Source: Rhyzopertha dominica (taxonomy: Eukaryota; Arthropoda; Insecta; Coleoptera; Bostrichidae). Taken from it: a stretch of 64,000 bases of DNA. A program made the translations under genes and the position numbers. This document shows, in pieces, positions 49,801 to 61,100 of this stretch. The stretch is from contig QCXZ01000053.1 of assembly GCA_025024175.1 (NCBI GenBank), positions 9,734,001 to 9,798,000 of the forward strand, read 5' to 3'. Position 1 is the first letter of the stretch. The number at the start of each line of letters is the position of its first letter. The notes below the pieces were generated by a model, which searched no databases, had not been told where the DNA came from, and saw nothing but the letters and a program-made list of their open reading frames with translations.

Positions 49801-51185
49801 GGGATTAATTGTGAAACAGAACTTTGCGCCGCTGGTAAATGCTCTTCTCATTCCGAGCTCATTTTCAATTAAATACTCTTTCACACCATTTATATTATAT
49901 TACAATATATTATAATTCTGAAACTACTTTTTCCGACAAACAATGTTTATTGTTTACGTAGACAAGAGCAAGATAAATAGATAGGAAACTCCAATGTGGG
50001 GGTAGGTTTATATAAAGCGCCTGCAGTGTCACTAGGCTAAACTACACATGAATATGCCAAGTCGATAATATAGGAAACTGCTTTAAATGGTGCAGCAATA
50101 ACATGCAAGTCAGATTTTTTTTGAATTTATGTCTAATTTGCACCTATTTTGTTCTATTGCTACCTATTCGAAGTTACTTGTCAGATAATGAAACAGCGAT
50201 GGAATAAACTACCTGCAAATTAAATAAGAGATTACGTACGAATACGTTTGCAATTAAATCATGATAAACAAAACAAAAGCCGTTTGGTATTCACAAATAA
50301 TTATAATGACCATCAATGTACAATTTATAAATATATCAATAAAATAAAAGTGTGGTAGACGACTTCGTTTAAGTCTTTTTTCTCCAGGTACTCGAAATAA
50401 TCCATCAAAAATGCTTATAACAAACCAGATAGCGTAGATAAGCTATCTTTTATTTATCCAAACTATTTTGTAGTTTTTAATGTGTTTCAGTCATATTTGG
50501 TACATCTGAAACAAGTATGCGTTTTTTAAACAGGCCTTTATTGTAAATAAAAATATTTCCAAATGGCCTATATTATATTATATAGTAGTATGTGATGGTA
50601 TGGATGGTACTCACACAAGATTTCTCAAAGGGACCAGTTTGGTAGGTACCTACACTACATTTCAATAAACGCCAAGAACAGAATGCTTAGCACTAGGTTA
50701 TCAGCTGATACCAGCCACATCTTAATTAATATACCGATAATTTTCTAATACTACAAGCAACATTGTATTTTATTATAATTAATAATTAATAATTATATTA
50801 TAATCGTTATCAATATCGCCAAATGATTACATTTTAAATATTTATGTGCTGATATACATTTTTGACAAACTGCTTCTAATGCTACTGTCAAATAACAAAA
50901 CCGCCAACTGTAAGTACAAGTACAGTGACTTAATAAAGTCACTATATTGTAAGCAGATGCTAGTGCCAAGACTCTACCGTGTCACTAGGCCAAACTAATC
51001 CGTATGGTTACCCCCCACCACTGAGAGATTCAAATCTATTTGTTTTGTCTTTATCTATGATTGTTTATTAGGTTGCTATCGTTATGACAGGCAAAGCCAC
51101 CACTTCTAAAATGTCTTGATTCAAACAATATAAATTAAATTGTTATACATACAATTATCTCATTTTATTGCAGTTTGCAAAAAAT
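49800..51185. other. Unannotated region between the recombinase and a hairpin
   Basis: No gene was recognised. No sequence resembling the UBR3 RING region was found here. Confidence 0.35.
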
Positions 51186-51189
51186 ATTG

Positions 51190-51287
51190 TTTGTATCTCG
51201 AACGCGAAATGCTTTTGCATTCTCGAATGGATATTTATAACTTCCATTCTTGAATGCAAAAGTATCATTTTGCGTTCTAGATACAAA
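51190..51287. repeat. Hairpin with 43-base arms
   Basis: TTGTATCTCGAACGCGAAAT and ATTTTGCGTTCTAGATACAA are inverted, as are GCTTTTGCATTCTCGAATGG and CCATTCTTGAATGCAAAAG. The loop is about 11 bases. Few mismatches. It could be a miRNA-like hairpin or tiny foldback. Confidence 0.7.
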
Positions 51288-51447
51288 AATAACTGTTAAA
51301 ACACCTGCATCTAATCATAAGTTCCATATCAAGGATAATTTTAAACCAATTTCGACTATTTTTAGAGCTTTGTACTACTTTATTATCTCATTTACTAATG
51401 TCTACGGTTTTTTTTTGTTTCTTTAAATTGCCCATTTTATGTTGCAG

Positions 51448-51468
51448 AAGCTGACCAACATCAAGTAA
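51448..51468 (+). CDS. Candidate terminal exon of Ubr3 copy A
   Basis: A pyrimidine-rich tract ending ATGTTGCAG at 51447 precedes six sense codons and TAA (KLTNIK). The phase (0) fits the end of exon 16. AATAAA-like signals follow at about 51757 and 51940. This would end copy A after about 1,016 residues. It rests on a splice-site reading only, because the peptide is too short to recognise. Confidence 0.25.
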   Translation, partial: KLTNIK

Positions 51469-52744
51469 TCACCTTAAGTTCTACCAAATCATGTGTAAGT
51501 CTCATGTTTTTGAGCAGCATTACGTGTATAAACGTGTTTTTGGGTTTTAATTATATTAGTGGAAATCTAGTTTAAATAATGTAATATGAACTGTAGAACT
51601 GTTTTGCTAACACCTTGTAAAATTTTATGACATAACCGAATTTGCTACCAGGTTCGGCCAAGATTGTATATTACCTCAGTATTTAAGAAGAAAGGAATTT
51701 GTTTTAAAATGCTAACCAATCAATACTGCTATTTCATGTCAAAGTACAAAATTCAAATAAATTACATTTAGAACTATTACAAATAAGCTTGAGACACAAA
51801 AGTTTTTTTTTAAACTACCTGCTTTTATTTGTTTCTGATTTAAATTTTATGGGGTTTAGCAACAGGTTTATATTTTAAAATTAGGTGTAGGTTTTCTAAC
51901 ATTTTTTATAAGTGTTGTATTTATGCAACAATTTTTCTAATAAAACTTTTTATCAGTACAACTAATTCTTTTTCAATTTTCATGATTTCTAAGATTGTCA
52001 ACCTATTAGTTACCTAATGCCTGTAGATATACATGTTTTATTTTAATAATTACCCAGTTATTGATATAGATAAAATGGTTTAACAAAAGACTTGTTAGAA
52101 GGAAAAATTACAAATACAAATATAAACAATAATTATTCACTTAAAAATAAATATGTCTAATTTTATTTCAAAATTTAAAATAAAAACCACAAAGTTCTTA
52201 AAAGATCATCCAGAAATATTAACTGTTAGGTCAAACAAACGTAATTATAACTATAGCTTTCACTAGAGCTCTGAACATGGAAAGGTCTTTAGAGCTAGGT
52301 GATGAAACTTTTTATACCTTGATTCCATATGACCTCACAATATCAATACAAAATAAATCAAATCAGATAATTAAAAAGAGAAGATATAAGAACATAGTAT
52401 CTTTTGCAGATAGCAAGAGATTTAGATAAACTAAGTTTTGAAGGTCTTTTTTTTAGTGCAGTAGGTATGTAGGCCTAGTTTTGGCAATATCTGCAGACAA
52501 ACCTGAGCACTTACTAACACTTTTCTATCAATATGATTAATGATCATGTACAATTCAATTTTGAAAACGAAACTGACAACACTTTACCTTTTTAAAACAC
52601 CTTATTAATTAGAAATAATGAAAACGTTATTATAGTGGACTGGGACTGGTATGTTAAATCAACATCTTCAAATAGATATTTAATTTTCATTCATACCATA
52701 ACTTCAAAACAAAAATTAATTTAATTTTGGTTTAAAAAATAGAG

Positions 52745-52985
52745 TTACAAAAAGCCCTAATTTTGGTGGTGCAAGGTGATGTAAGGTGAGTGAAAACCAG
52801 TGCAAGAGTATTAAACAAAAATGTTACATGTCCAGGGGGATCTGTGTTTATCTTTAAAAAGAATGATTCTTTGCAGTTAATTGGGGCATATGGTCCAAGC
52901 TCTAATTTTAGTGGTGCAAGGTGAATGCAAACCAGTGCAAGTGCTCCTTATTAAAAAAGCGAGATGCCTGGGCAGTGTTGACAAC
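52745..52985 (+). repeat. Diverged direct repeat
   Basis: CTAATTTT.GTGGTGCAAGGTG and AAACCAGTGCAAG occur in both 52755-52815 and 52900-52950. Function unknown. Confidence 0.5.
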
Positions 52986-53309
52986 TCAACGAAAGCTTTT
53001 CGCATTAAAACCCACAGCAAAAAGCAAATCTCAGAAATGTCATAAAAAGGGTGGAAAATGAAGATAAATCCTGAAAACTGATATTACTCTAAATGGATTT
53101 CTTTAATTTATTCTTGTTAAATAAGCTTCCCCAAGTTTAATCCACAATATTTTGTTAATAGGTAAAACACACACAGCAACATAAAAATTAGCGTTCATAA
53201 AATATTTAAAATGGGACAAATGAAATTACATAAATATTGCCTTTTCTACTGTAGGCAGTGTCTGTTCGTGTTTTGTCCTTAATAAAGATAAAATACTAGT
53301 TTTAAATCA

Positions 53310-53560
53310 TTTAGTTGTATATAGCTTTGCATGTAACGACTGTAATTCTGTTTATATTGGACAAATGGGAAGATTTTTTTTATTATAGGAAATTAATATC
53401 TAAAACAATTGAATAAATATAAATTACAGACACTGTAACTTCAAATTCCTTGTTAGCAAAATCATTTAAACATACTTCCACTTCGGACAAATTGGAAAAT
53501 TTACAGTTTTGTAAGAAATCATCAAAAGTAAACTATATTCAAATGTCCATAATTGGAAAA
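53310..53560 (+). pseudogene. GIY-YIG endonuclease fragment of a Penelope-like element
   Basis: The frame reads VVYSFACNDCNSVYIGQMGR, the CxxC plus GIY-YIG-like signature at the start of the PLE endonuclease, then in another frame NSLLAKSFKHTS and LENLQFCKKSSKVNY. Stops and a frameshift show decay. Confidence 0.75.
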
Positions 53561-53732
53561 TACTAAACGATTCTTGCAATTTCAGTTGTTCCATTCTAAA
53601 TTTTTTATTTCAACGCTAATTTTTATGTTGCTGGTTTGAAAGTTGCTTTCCATTTTTAGTCAAGATTGCTTGTTTAGCTTTTAGATTCATTTTTTTTATT
53701 TGTCAACGTCATAATGTTTTCTTTTGCAATAT

Positions 53733-53770
53733 GGTACTGACGATGGCTTATTAGCCAAAAGCGCTTTACC
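53733..53770 (+). ncRNA. Hammerhead motif in Penelope-like tail, one core change
   Basis: Helix I GGUA/UACC (53733-53736, 53767-53770), core CUGACGA (53737-53743), helix II UGGCU UAUU AGCCA (53744-53757), then AAAA where GAAA is required, a palindromic helix III GCGC (53761-53764) and UU cleavage site (53765-53766). The G12-to-A change predicts loss of activity. Confidence 0.65.
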
Positions 53771-54459
53771 TGTTAATAAAATATATTCTGTATTAAACTC
53801 GGCGAGGCATATTTAACAAGAATAAAATAAATCCATTAAATAATTATTTAATTTATACATTTTTGGTAAAAAAACATTGATAAATATAAAAAAGAAATAA
53901 ATCATTCTTCATAAAAAAAGAATATTTCAATAATAACAAGTATGAGTAAATTTTATAAAAAGCATAGACAAACATAAAAAGCAAATTCGTTTTTATACAT
54001 ATTTAAAACAAATATGTAAGTAAAATATTATTTATTTAGAGAAATATAGCAAAATACAAGACTAAACAAAACATTTTTACTCTTCTAGAAACTACAACAC
54101 AAAACTATATAAACATACATCAGAGATTTCAAAATAAATACCCCGACCTATATAAGTTTCAATAGTTTAAATTTTTTCTGGGATTTGTCAAAAATTTCAT
54201 AGATTACAATCTAAACCACTGAAGAAACCATTAATCACTAAAACACTTTTCGCCACTAAACGCCGTGAAAAACAGTTGATTTAGTGGATAAAACACTAAA
54301 TTGGCAACACCAGCACCAACACCAACTTTATTACACCCCATTAGTGACAAAGAACTGCATTTAGATTTTTGAGGCGACATTTCTAAGTAAAAATGGCCAA
54401 AGCTGAAACACCATTATCTACCACCTTAATTAATTATTATACTTCTAAGAAGATCGTTG

Positions 54460-54967
54460 TCTGAGAATTACTTACTACGTATCTGGCAACGCCGCCATCG
54501 AGTAACTCGGTTGGTAAATTATGTTTCGTGACAATTGACAGGGACCGGACCAATGACAGCCAGAAGACAGATCATTCCCCAACTGTCTTGTGGAAGCAAC
54601 AACCTCATTTTCGCTAACGCTCTTATGTAAACTAGCAGTAAGTTCTAATTTTCGCCCGTTGGAGTTCCCTGACATCGAACTATTTCAGGCATTCCGTCGA
54701 CATACGCGTGGTGAGCGAGATCGACTTATGCGCGACCGCAAACGTTTGACATCCTTCCCGTTCTAACTCGTCGGGCGACTTTTTCACAGTGTCGTACGTC
54801 CCCAACGGGTGAATTTTCGCAGTTCGTCGTCGAAAACGATGCGGAAAAATCACGTTTCGCAGTGAACGTACCCTCCGTGGCGTGTAATGTGCGCGAGAAC
54901 CTGACGTGTGCTATAATGACGTTTGTTGTGTTTGACCAGTGCGAAATTCGTTAATGACAGTGAAAAA
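54460..54967 (+). promoter_or_regulatory. CpG-rich promoter and 5' UTR region of Ubr3 copy B
   Basis: This half-kilobase contains many CpG dinucleotides (for example around 54690-54870) in an otherwise CpG-poor, AT-rich window. It includes a CCAAT motif at about 54550. No TATA box is obvious. Its position directly before copy B suggests promoter and leader sequence. The transcription start cannot be placed by eye. Confidence 0.5.
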
Positions 54968-55196
54968 ATGGCCTCAAATTCCACTTTCGAAGCAAAAGTG
55001 TTGCTGGCCAAAGGCAAAAGGGCAGCGGCGGCTTACATACACGCTGACTGCTGCAACGCCACGAATCCGTTGCACCTGAACGAAGTCCTGGACAACCTGC
55101 TGAACCCGGCCAAGGCGATAGACGAATGGGAGACCATAGACTGGTGCAAGTGGCTGATGGCCGGGGGAAGGACCCCCGACGAGTTCTCTAGCACAG
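54968..55196 (+). CDS. Ubr3: Ubr3 copy B exon 1
   Basis: It starts at the ATG of GTGAAAAAATGGCC and ends at CACAG before donor GTTTGACATT. FEAKVLLAKGKR and [15 protein letters not shown] align with copy A exon 1. Copy B has four extra residues (CCNA area) before NPLHLNEVLDN and lacks three residues before EWETID. Confidence 0.88.
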
Positions 55197-58100
55197 GTTT
55201 GACATTTGCCTTGTTAGTGGCCTTGTGGAGGTGACAGCTGATGAAATGAGTCACGTCCAAATTTATAAAACACTGGGCCGTGTACTTGACAAAAAAAAAC
55301 CTCAAGATTCTGATAAGTTAGGGTGCTTCTGTAATTGCTTGCACATTTGTATGTTCTGATGTCGAAAAGAGGGATATTTCGAAGGAAACTAACAATTTTT
55401 TTGACCAAAATCGATTCATGTGCGAATTAAGACTGTTTGTTGCAAAATTATATGTAGTCACTTTAATGTTGAATTATAGCTTGCTTATATGTTTTTGTTG
55501 GCATTGGTAATAAATTTTGGTTGGCATTATTAAAGACGTTGGTCGTTATTGACTGTTGCTAAGATACCTATTTGTTTACGTTGCTAGGCCATGAATCTAC
55601 CAAATATTCATTTGAACATACATTGGCAAAGGTACTCTCACAATTCGCCTGCAGTCTAGAACTATTGATATACATATTGTCCCTTACAATTTGTTAATTC
55701 ACATACAGGCCGTCGACAACCTTAAGCCTACAGTCAGCTTGGAGCTTACAGACTGATGTGTATCGAGAAACAAGTTCGAAACCTACGTTTCCAACATTAA
55801 ACCTGTTGGAAGATTTTGTACTGTTATATAGCAAAATAAGATAATCAACAAACAATGCTGCGTTGTGAACCCACTTTATTGATTTATATAGACATTTGCT
55901 TTGTTTGTGGAAAATACAGAACAAGTCCTATTCAACACTGTAAACTGATCCATATTACTCAACATGGATTTTTTTGAATTTATTTTTGTTAAATAAACCT
56001 TGCCAAGTTTAATCCACAATATTTTATTCATAGGTAAAGCGCTTTCGACTAATAAGTCATCGTCAGTACTAAATTATATTACGACGTAATTTTTTCTTTT
56101 GTAATTTGGTACTGACTATGGCTTACTAGCTGAAAGAGCTTTACCTTTACTTGGTGAGGCTTATTTAACAGGAATAATAATAATAATATATATGATCAAA
56201 ACCCTTTCTACCTCTTCTTGAATGTCTTGGTTACAAATTCTGTCTTTTTGTGTGATCCCCATAACTTTTTGTGAGTACTTAATTTTTGTTGCCTGTATTG
56301 CACTTTTCTGTTTGGTTTTTAGTACCCAAGTTTCACTTCCGTACATCAATTGATTTAAACTTACTTTAATTAATAAATTAATATTTCCAATATTATAACT
56401 ATTACAACATTCAATGGCATATTAATGTAATATAAATACAGAAAGGACAATGAGTTATTTGTTTTGTAATAAATAGTCATTTAACATTCTCTTAAAATTA
56501 TAATAATTCTCACAGTTTTTAATTTTTAGTGATAAATTATTATACTCTATCAGTTCTTTAGATAATGTTGATTTAAAGTACTTTTGTGTCTTGCTGGTTG
56601 ATACACAAAAATCATTCATATTTCTTGTAGGATAATTATGCACATCACAGTTAAATTTAAGCTTAGCATATAAATAATCAGGTAACATTTTTCTTTTTAT
56701 TTTAAATATTTTAAATAATAACGTTCTACTCATCACTCTTTGTTGTACAGGGTGAGCAAATAAGAGAGGTCATATCTCATAAACCAGTAACTCTAGAGCT
56801 TTGAGGTAAAAAATTTCTTAAGTAAAGTGGCCAAGACAAATTGCTGGAAAATATTTTCGAGTTTGTAAAGTGACCGCTAGAGGGGCTGTGGTACCTCCAA
56901 ATTACAAAATTAATGTTTTTGTCATTTTTAGCTTAATAAATGTTTGCGGTATTCAACATATTAAGATTGTTTGGACTGAAATCTACCATTTTTGTTAAGA
57001 ACATTTTTGTTAAATGTCAAATAAAGGAGTGGGGGTGGGGAATATTAATATAGAAAATTGCTAATATCTCAGATTTGGCTTGACCGATTTCAACCGACGA
57101 GGTCTCATTTTCAAGAGCTTATGTGCGTTTATAAAAAGCAATTTCAAGTGTCAGAACATTAATTGTGTGTTGACCGCAAGAGGTCGTTTTCTAAAGTTAC
57201 TATCTAAATATCAATTTTTCTCGAAATTTTTAAATGCAAAGATATAAGGCTATTTACTTCATTAAAAGAACAATTGAATATATACTAAAATGGTGAAAAC
57301 CGCACCACTTAAAAATTTCGAGAAAAATCGATTTTAGGTAGTAATTTCAGAAAACGCCCTCTTACGCTCAACACACAAACTGTGTTCGGACACTTAAAAT
57401 TGCTTTTTATAAAGGCTCATAAGCTCTTGATAATGACACCTCGTTGGTTGAAATCGGTCAAGCCAAACATGAAATATTAGCGATTTTCTATATTAATATT
57501 TACCCGCCCCCCGCTCCTTTATTTGACATTTAACAAAAAAAATGTTATAAATACAAATGGTAGATTTCAGTCCAAGAAATCTTAAAGTTTTTAATACTGC
57601 AAACATTTATTAGGCTAAAAATGATATAAACATTAACTTTGTAATTTGGAGCTACCACAGCGCCCTCTAGCAGTCACATTACAAACTCGAAAATATTTTC
57701 CAGCAATTTCTCTTGGCCACTTTACTTAAGAAATTTTTTACCTCAAAGCTCTAGGGCTCTAGGCACTTACCTTATCCTCAACCTGATTCAGAGCATTTGT
57801 ACTACCTATCCACATATATTAATAATAGTTTTACAATGGTTTCCACTAGACAGTGCACAGCAGTCCACATGAAGTTAATGGTCCAAGCAGTCGTGTTCAG
57901 GCTTAGTTATTTTTTTAGCATCTCTTCCAAAACATTCTAGATATAAAATACCTATTACAAAACTTGTACGGCACAAAAACCTCTACTATATTTTTAAGTA
58001 AATAGTTTTGAAATAATCTCATCTCCTACATCTGTCATGTAAATGCTAACTTACAGCAGAAAATTTTGGTTTTGGTCTTTGGTCATGAGTTTGAGGAATA

Positions 58101-61100
58101 ATTCAGGAACAGCAGCTTCAGTTGCTTTGAATCCATGAAGTGCAATGCATTTTCGTTCTTTCACATTTCTTGAAATATGAAGTCTGTATTTGATTGTAGG
58201 TTCGGAAGTGAATGCTGGCAAGCTACTGCTGCTATGTGTGGTAATGAATAAGACTCAACTTAATTTTTGTTGCCAATTATTACTAGAGGGTGTTACAGAT
58301 ATGTTTTTGTGTGAAGTTCAATCAGTGCAGTTGGGAATTTATTTTCTGCAGCAGCAGTGGTGTCAAAATACTTTGAAGACTTGTACTTCACTTCTTATGA
58401 ATTTTTAATTATCTTTGGGAACTTTTTTCCTTGATTGAAGATTGCAGACTTCATGTTGCAACCGCTAAAGGCATGTAAAAATAATATATAGTCTGCTACT
58501 GTTGTTTATCTTGCAAATTTTCAAAGAGTGACCTTATGCAGCAGGAAATAAATATTTGAAGTACCTTTAGCCAGTGCTACTAAAACAAAACAGGGAGATC
58601 AATATCTTATTCAACAATGAGAACTGATCTGATATTTCCTCAGAGATTAAAAATTACAATTAATACTAACTTAATCGATAACAAGTAAAATTTTGGTGAC
58701 AAGTTAGCATTTGCATAATGTGAGATTATTTTAAAAATTATTTATTCTACAAAAAAATGTTTAAGACAAAACTGTAAAGAATTGTCCTTTACAAGTTTTC
58801 CAATACATGCATTCTGGAATAATCAGTTGTGATGATGGAAATAAAATAGAACAATTATAGAATTTTGAACTGAAAAGCACCCATGACTTTTTGTTAATTT
58901 CAGGTCTTAAAATTTTAGCTAAGGTTTCTTCCAATAAAAATACGTTTTTAATTTCAATTATGTATCTCTATTATTGTTAGAGTAATGCAGAGTTTTTTTT
59001 TGTTGTCCAGTGTATAATTCTTTAAAGTGCTTTCAAATTGTTTTGTGTAGTTTATTCCTATAATAAAAAATTAAGAAAAAAATTGCCTCAAAACTGTTCA
59101 TATGAAGCCTGTTTTTATTGTGCCTTTGTTACTGCAAATTTGGCTTATCTTTTGTCACAAAAACTAATTTTGTTCAAATGGAAATCTTATTTGCTTATTT
59201 ATTATTAGATGTTGAACAACGGGACACAGCTTCTGTGATGTCATAATAATTTTATCATACAGAATTGATTAAGACACATGTAAGAAATCGTTTAAAAATG
59301 TTTTACAATGTTAGGTACTTCTATGATAAAATAAAACAAGCAAACACATACTAAAAATAAATTCATGCTCTATGAAACTTTATAGCATTTTTACAAGTTG
59401 TTTTCTGCTGATGTAGTTTTTATCATGTATGCATCTTGTAATTTCCTGGAAAAATTATGCCATTAACACATCAGCTCTAATGTATCAGTTTCTAGTGATA
59501 TGTTAACCTTGACCATTCTGACACACTCAAAATTTCCTGTTTGATAAGATAGGTAGATTTGGGTTTGCTCATGTTTATTTAGGCAAGGTAATTAAACAAG
59601 CAAATTATTTGAAGGAATGTAAACAATGAGTAAAAATTGTTAGATCAAAATGTTTACAATAATGGCAATGAAAAATAGTGATTGCATTTCTAGAGAGAAG
59701 CAGCAACAAATAAAAACTTGTATTCAAAATGTGATTTCATCGTAGGATATAAAGGCCAGCTCACTTAACAGCAATCTAATCAGTATTTTTTAAGAAATGT
59801 GATTTTGTAACATACTGTATTTATTGTTTATTTTTTTATAAGAATCAGCATGAAAATATAAATTATAAACGTCTGGAAATGACAGATCTCAATTTTTAAA
59901 AATTGAGGGAAACGTCCAATAATTACAATACAATTACAAGAAGTTTCAAATATTCATATTAAAAATGATCTTATGAACATATTAAAGCTGAAAGCTATCT
60001 TGCATAATACATTACAGATACTTCATTGTCTAATTCAGTAGAAGTACGAAGGGAATTCGTAAAATATAAGAAGAAACACTAGAATCATCCCAGTAGCAAT
60101 TTTCAAAAAAACTATGTAAACAAGCCCTTGAGCTCTACCATTTCATTGCTTATATTCCGCATGTAACTAAAACTAACTTTATAATTGCTGAAGAGAAACA
60201 TGAAACATAAAATACAGTAAGAGAAATATATGAAAATTCTGGATCATTCTACTTGTTATAAAACTGCAATCAGTAGTGTTACTTTCACATAATTTAATAT
60301 GCAATTGATAGTGGCTTACATTCATGGTTTTTATAAAAAGATAACTCTGAAATTTATAAAATCCTATACTGAACCAATTTGTATCTACTGTATCTTCATT
60401 AGCTCCAGTTAAAAATGTATTTCTACATTTGAACTGTTTCATTCTAATTTACTGAATAAATTAGGAACAGAGAAAACAGGAAAGTTGGTGTTCCTATACA
60501 AATGAAAATCATTGTTGATTCTTCTGTAGCTTAATAAAATTATTAATAAATAGTAAAACTACTTTTGAAATAAAATATATACTTGATTAAAATCACAGAT
60601 TTATATTATGATGTAAATTAAAATAGCAAAAAAATTGGCTCTTTAGGCCAGAATTTATATCACAACATTCCAATCCTTAAGAATAGAGTTGGACAGACAG
60701 CAAGATATTAGCCACAGGTCTGGATACTGTATGTACATTAATTATAAATATTGCCAAAAACTGCTGAAATTACAACAATACACATTGCAAAAAGTTATCG
60801 TAATTTATAAAAAAATTCTCCATTTGGTAAACACATTTTTATATTTCTATTACAGTAATCATGTATTGTGACAAAAAAGTAAATAAAAAGTGTTATTATA
60901 AATTTCTGGTCTTTGTTCAAGTAGACAGGTGGTTCCATTAAATATTTCTGATTCAGTTGAAACTATGCCATTATTAATGCTAGTAAAACATAACAACATT
61001 TTAGAAACCAGGTTGTAATTTTTTGAGTTTATTAGAATATCCGTTCAGTCAATATGGTGAGCCCGTCAAATATTTTGACTGCTAATAAAATAGATGTAGA

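Larger units (their letters stand above)
53088..53838 (+). mobile_element. Penelope-like element 3' portion with inverted flanking tails
   Basis: The left arm 53088-53215 is an inverted copy of 53595-53838, sharing ATTCTTGTTAAATA, CCACAATATTTTGTTAATAGG and GCAACATAAAAATTAGCG. Between them lie a GIY-YIG scrap and the 3' tail. Inverted terminal tails of this sort are known for Penelope-like elements. Confidence 0.7.
55965..56170. mobile_element. Head-to-head pair of Penelope-like tails
   Basis: The left half 55965-56070 (reverse) and the right half 56100-56170 (forward) carry the same tail as 53730-53838: GGTAAAGC..., AAATAAACCTTGCCAAGTTT and GGTGAGGCTTATTTAACA. Each half contains a hammerhead motif. 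About 38 bases lie between them. Confidence 0.7.

Noticed and set aside
54475..54675. Reverse-strand 66-codon frame in the CpG-rich region upstream of copy B, which could be a divergent first exon.
   Set aside because: It has no recognisable domain, and open frames are common in CpG-rich leaders. No supporting downstream exon was found.
55239..55275. CTGATGA after the copy B donor.
   Set aside because: No GAAA or pairing arms are present.
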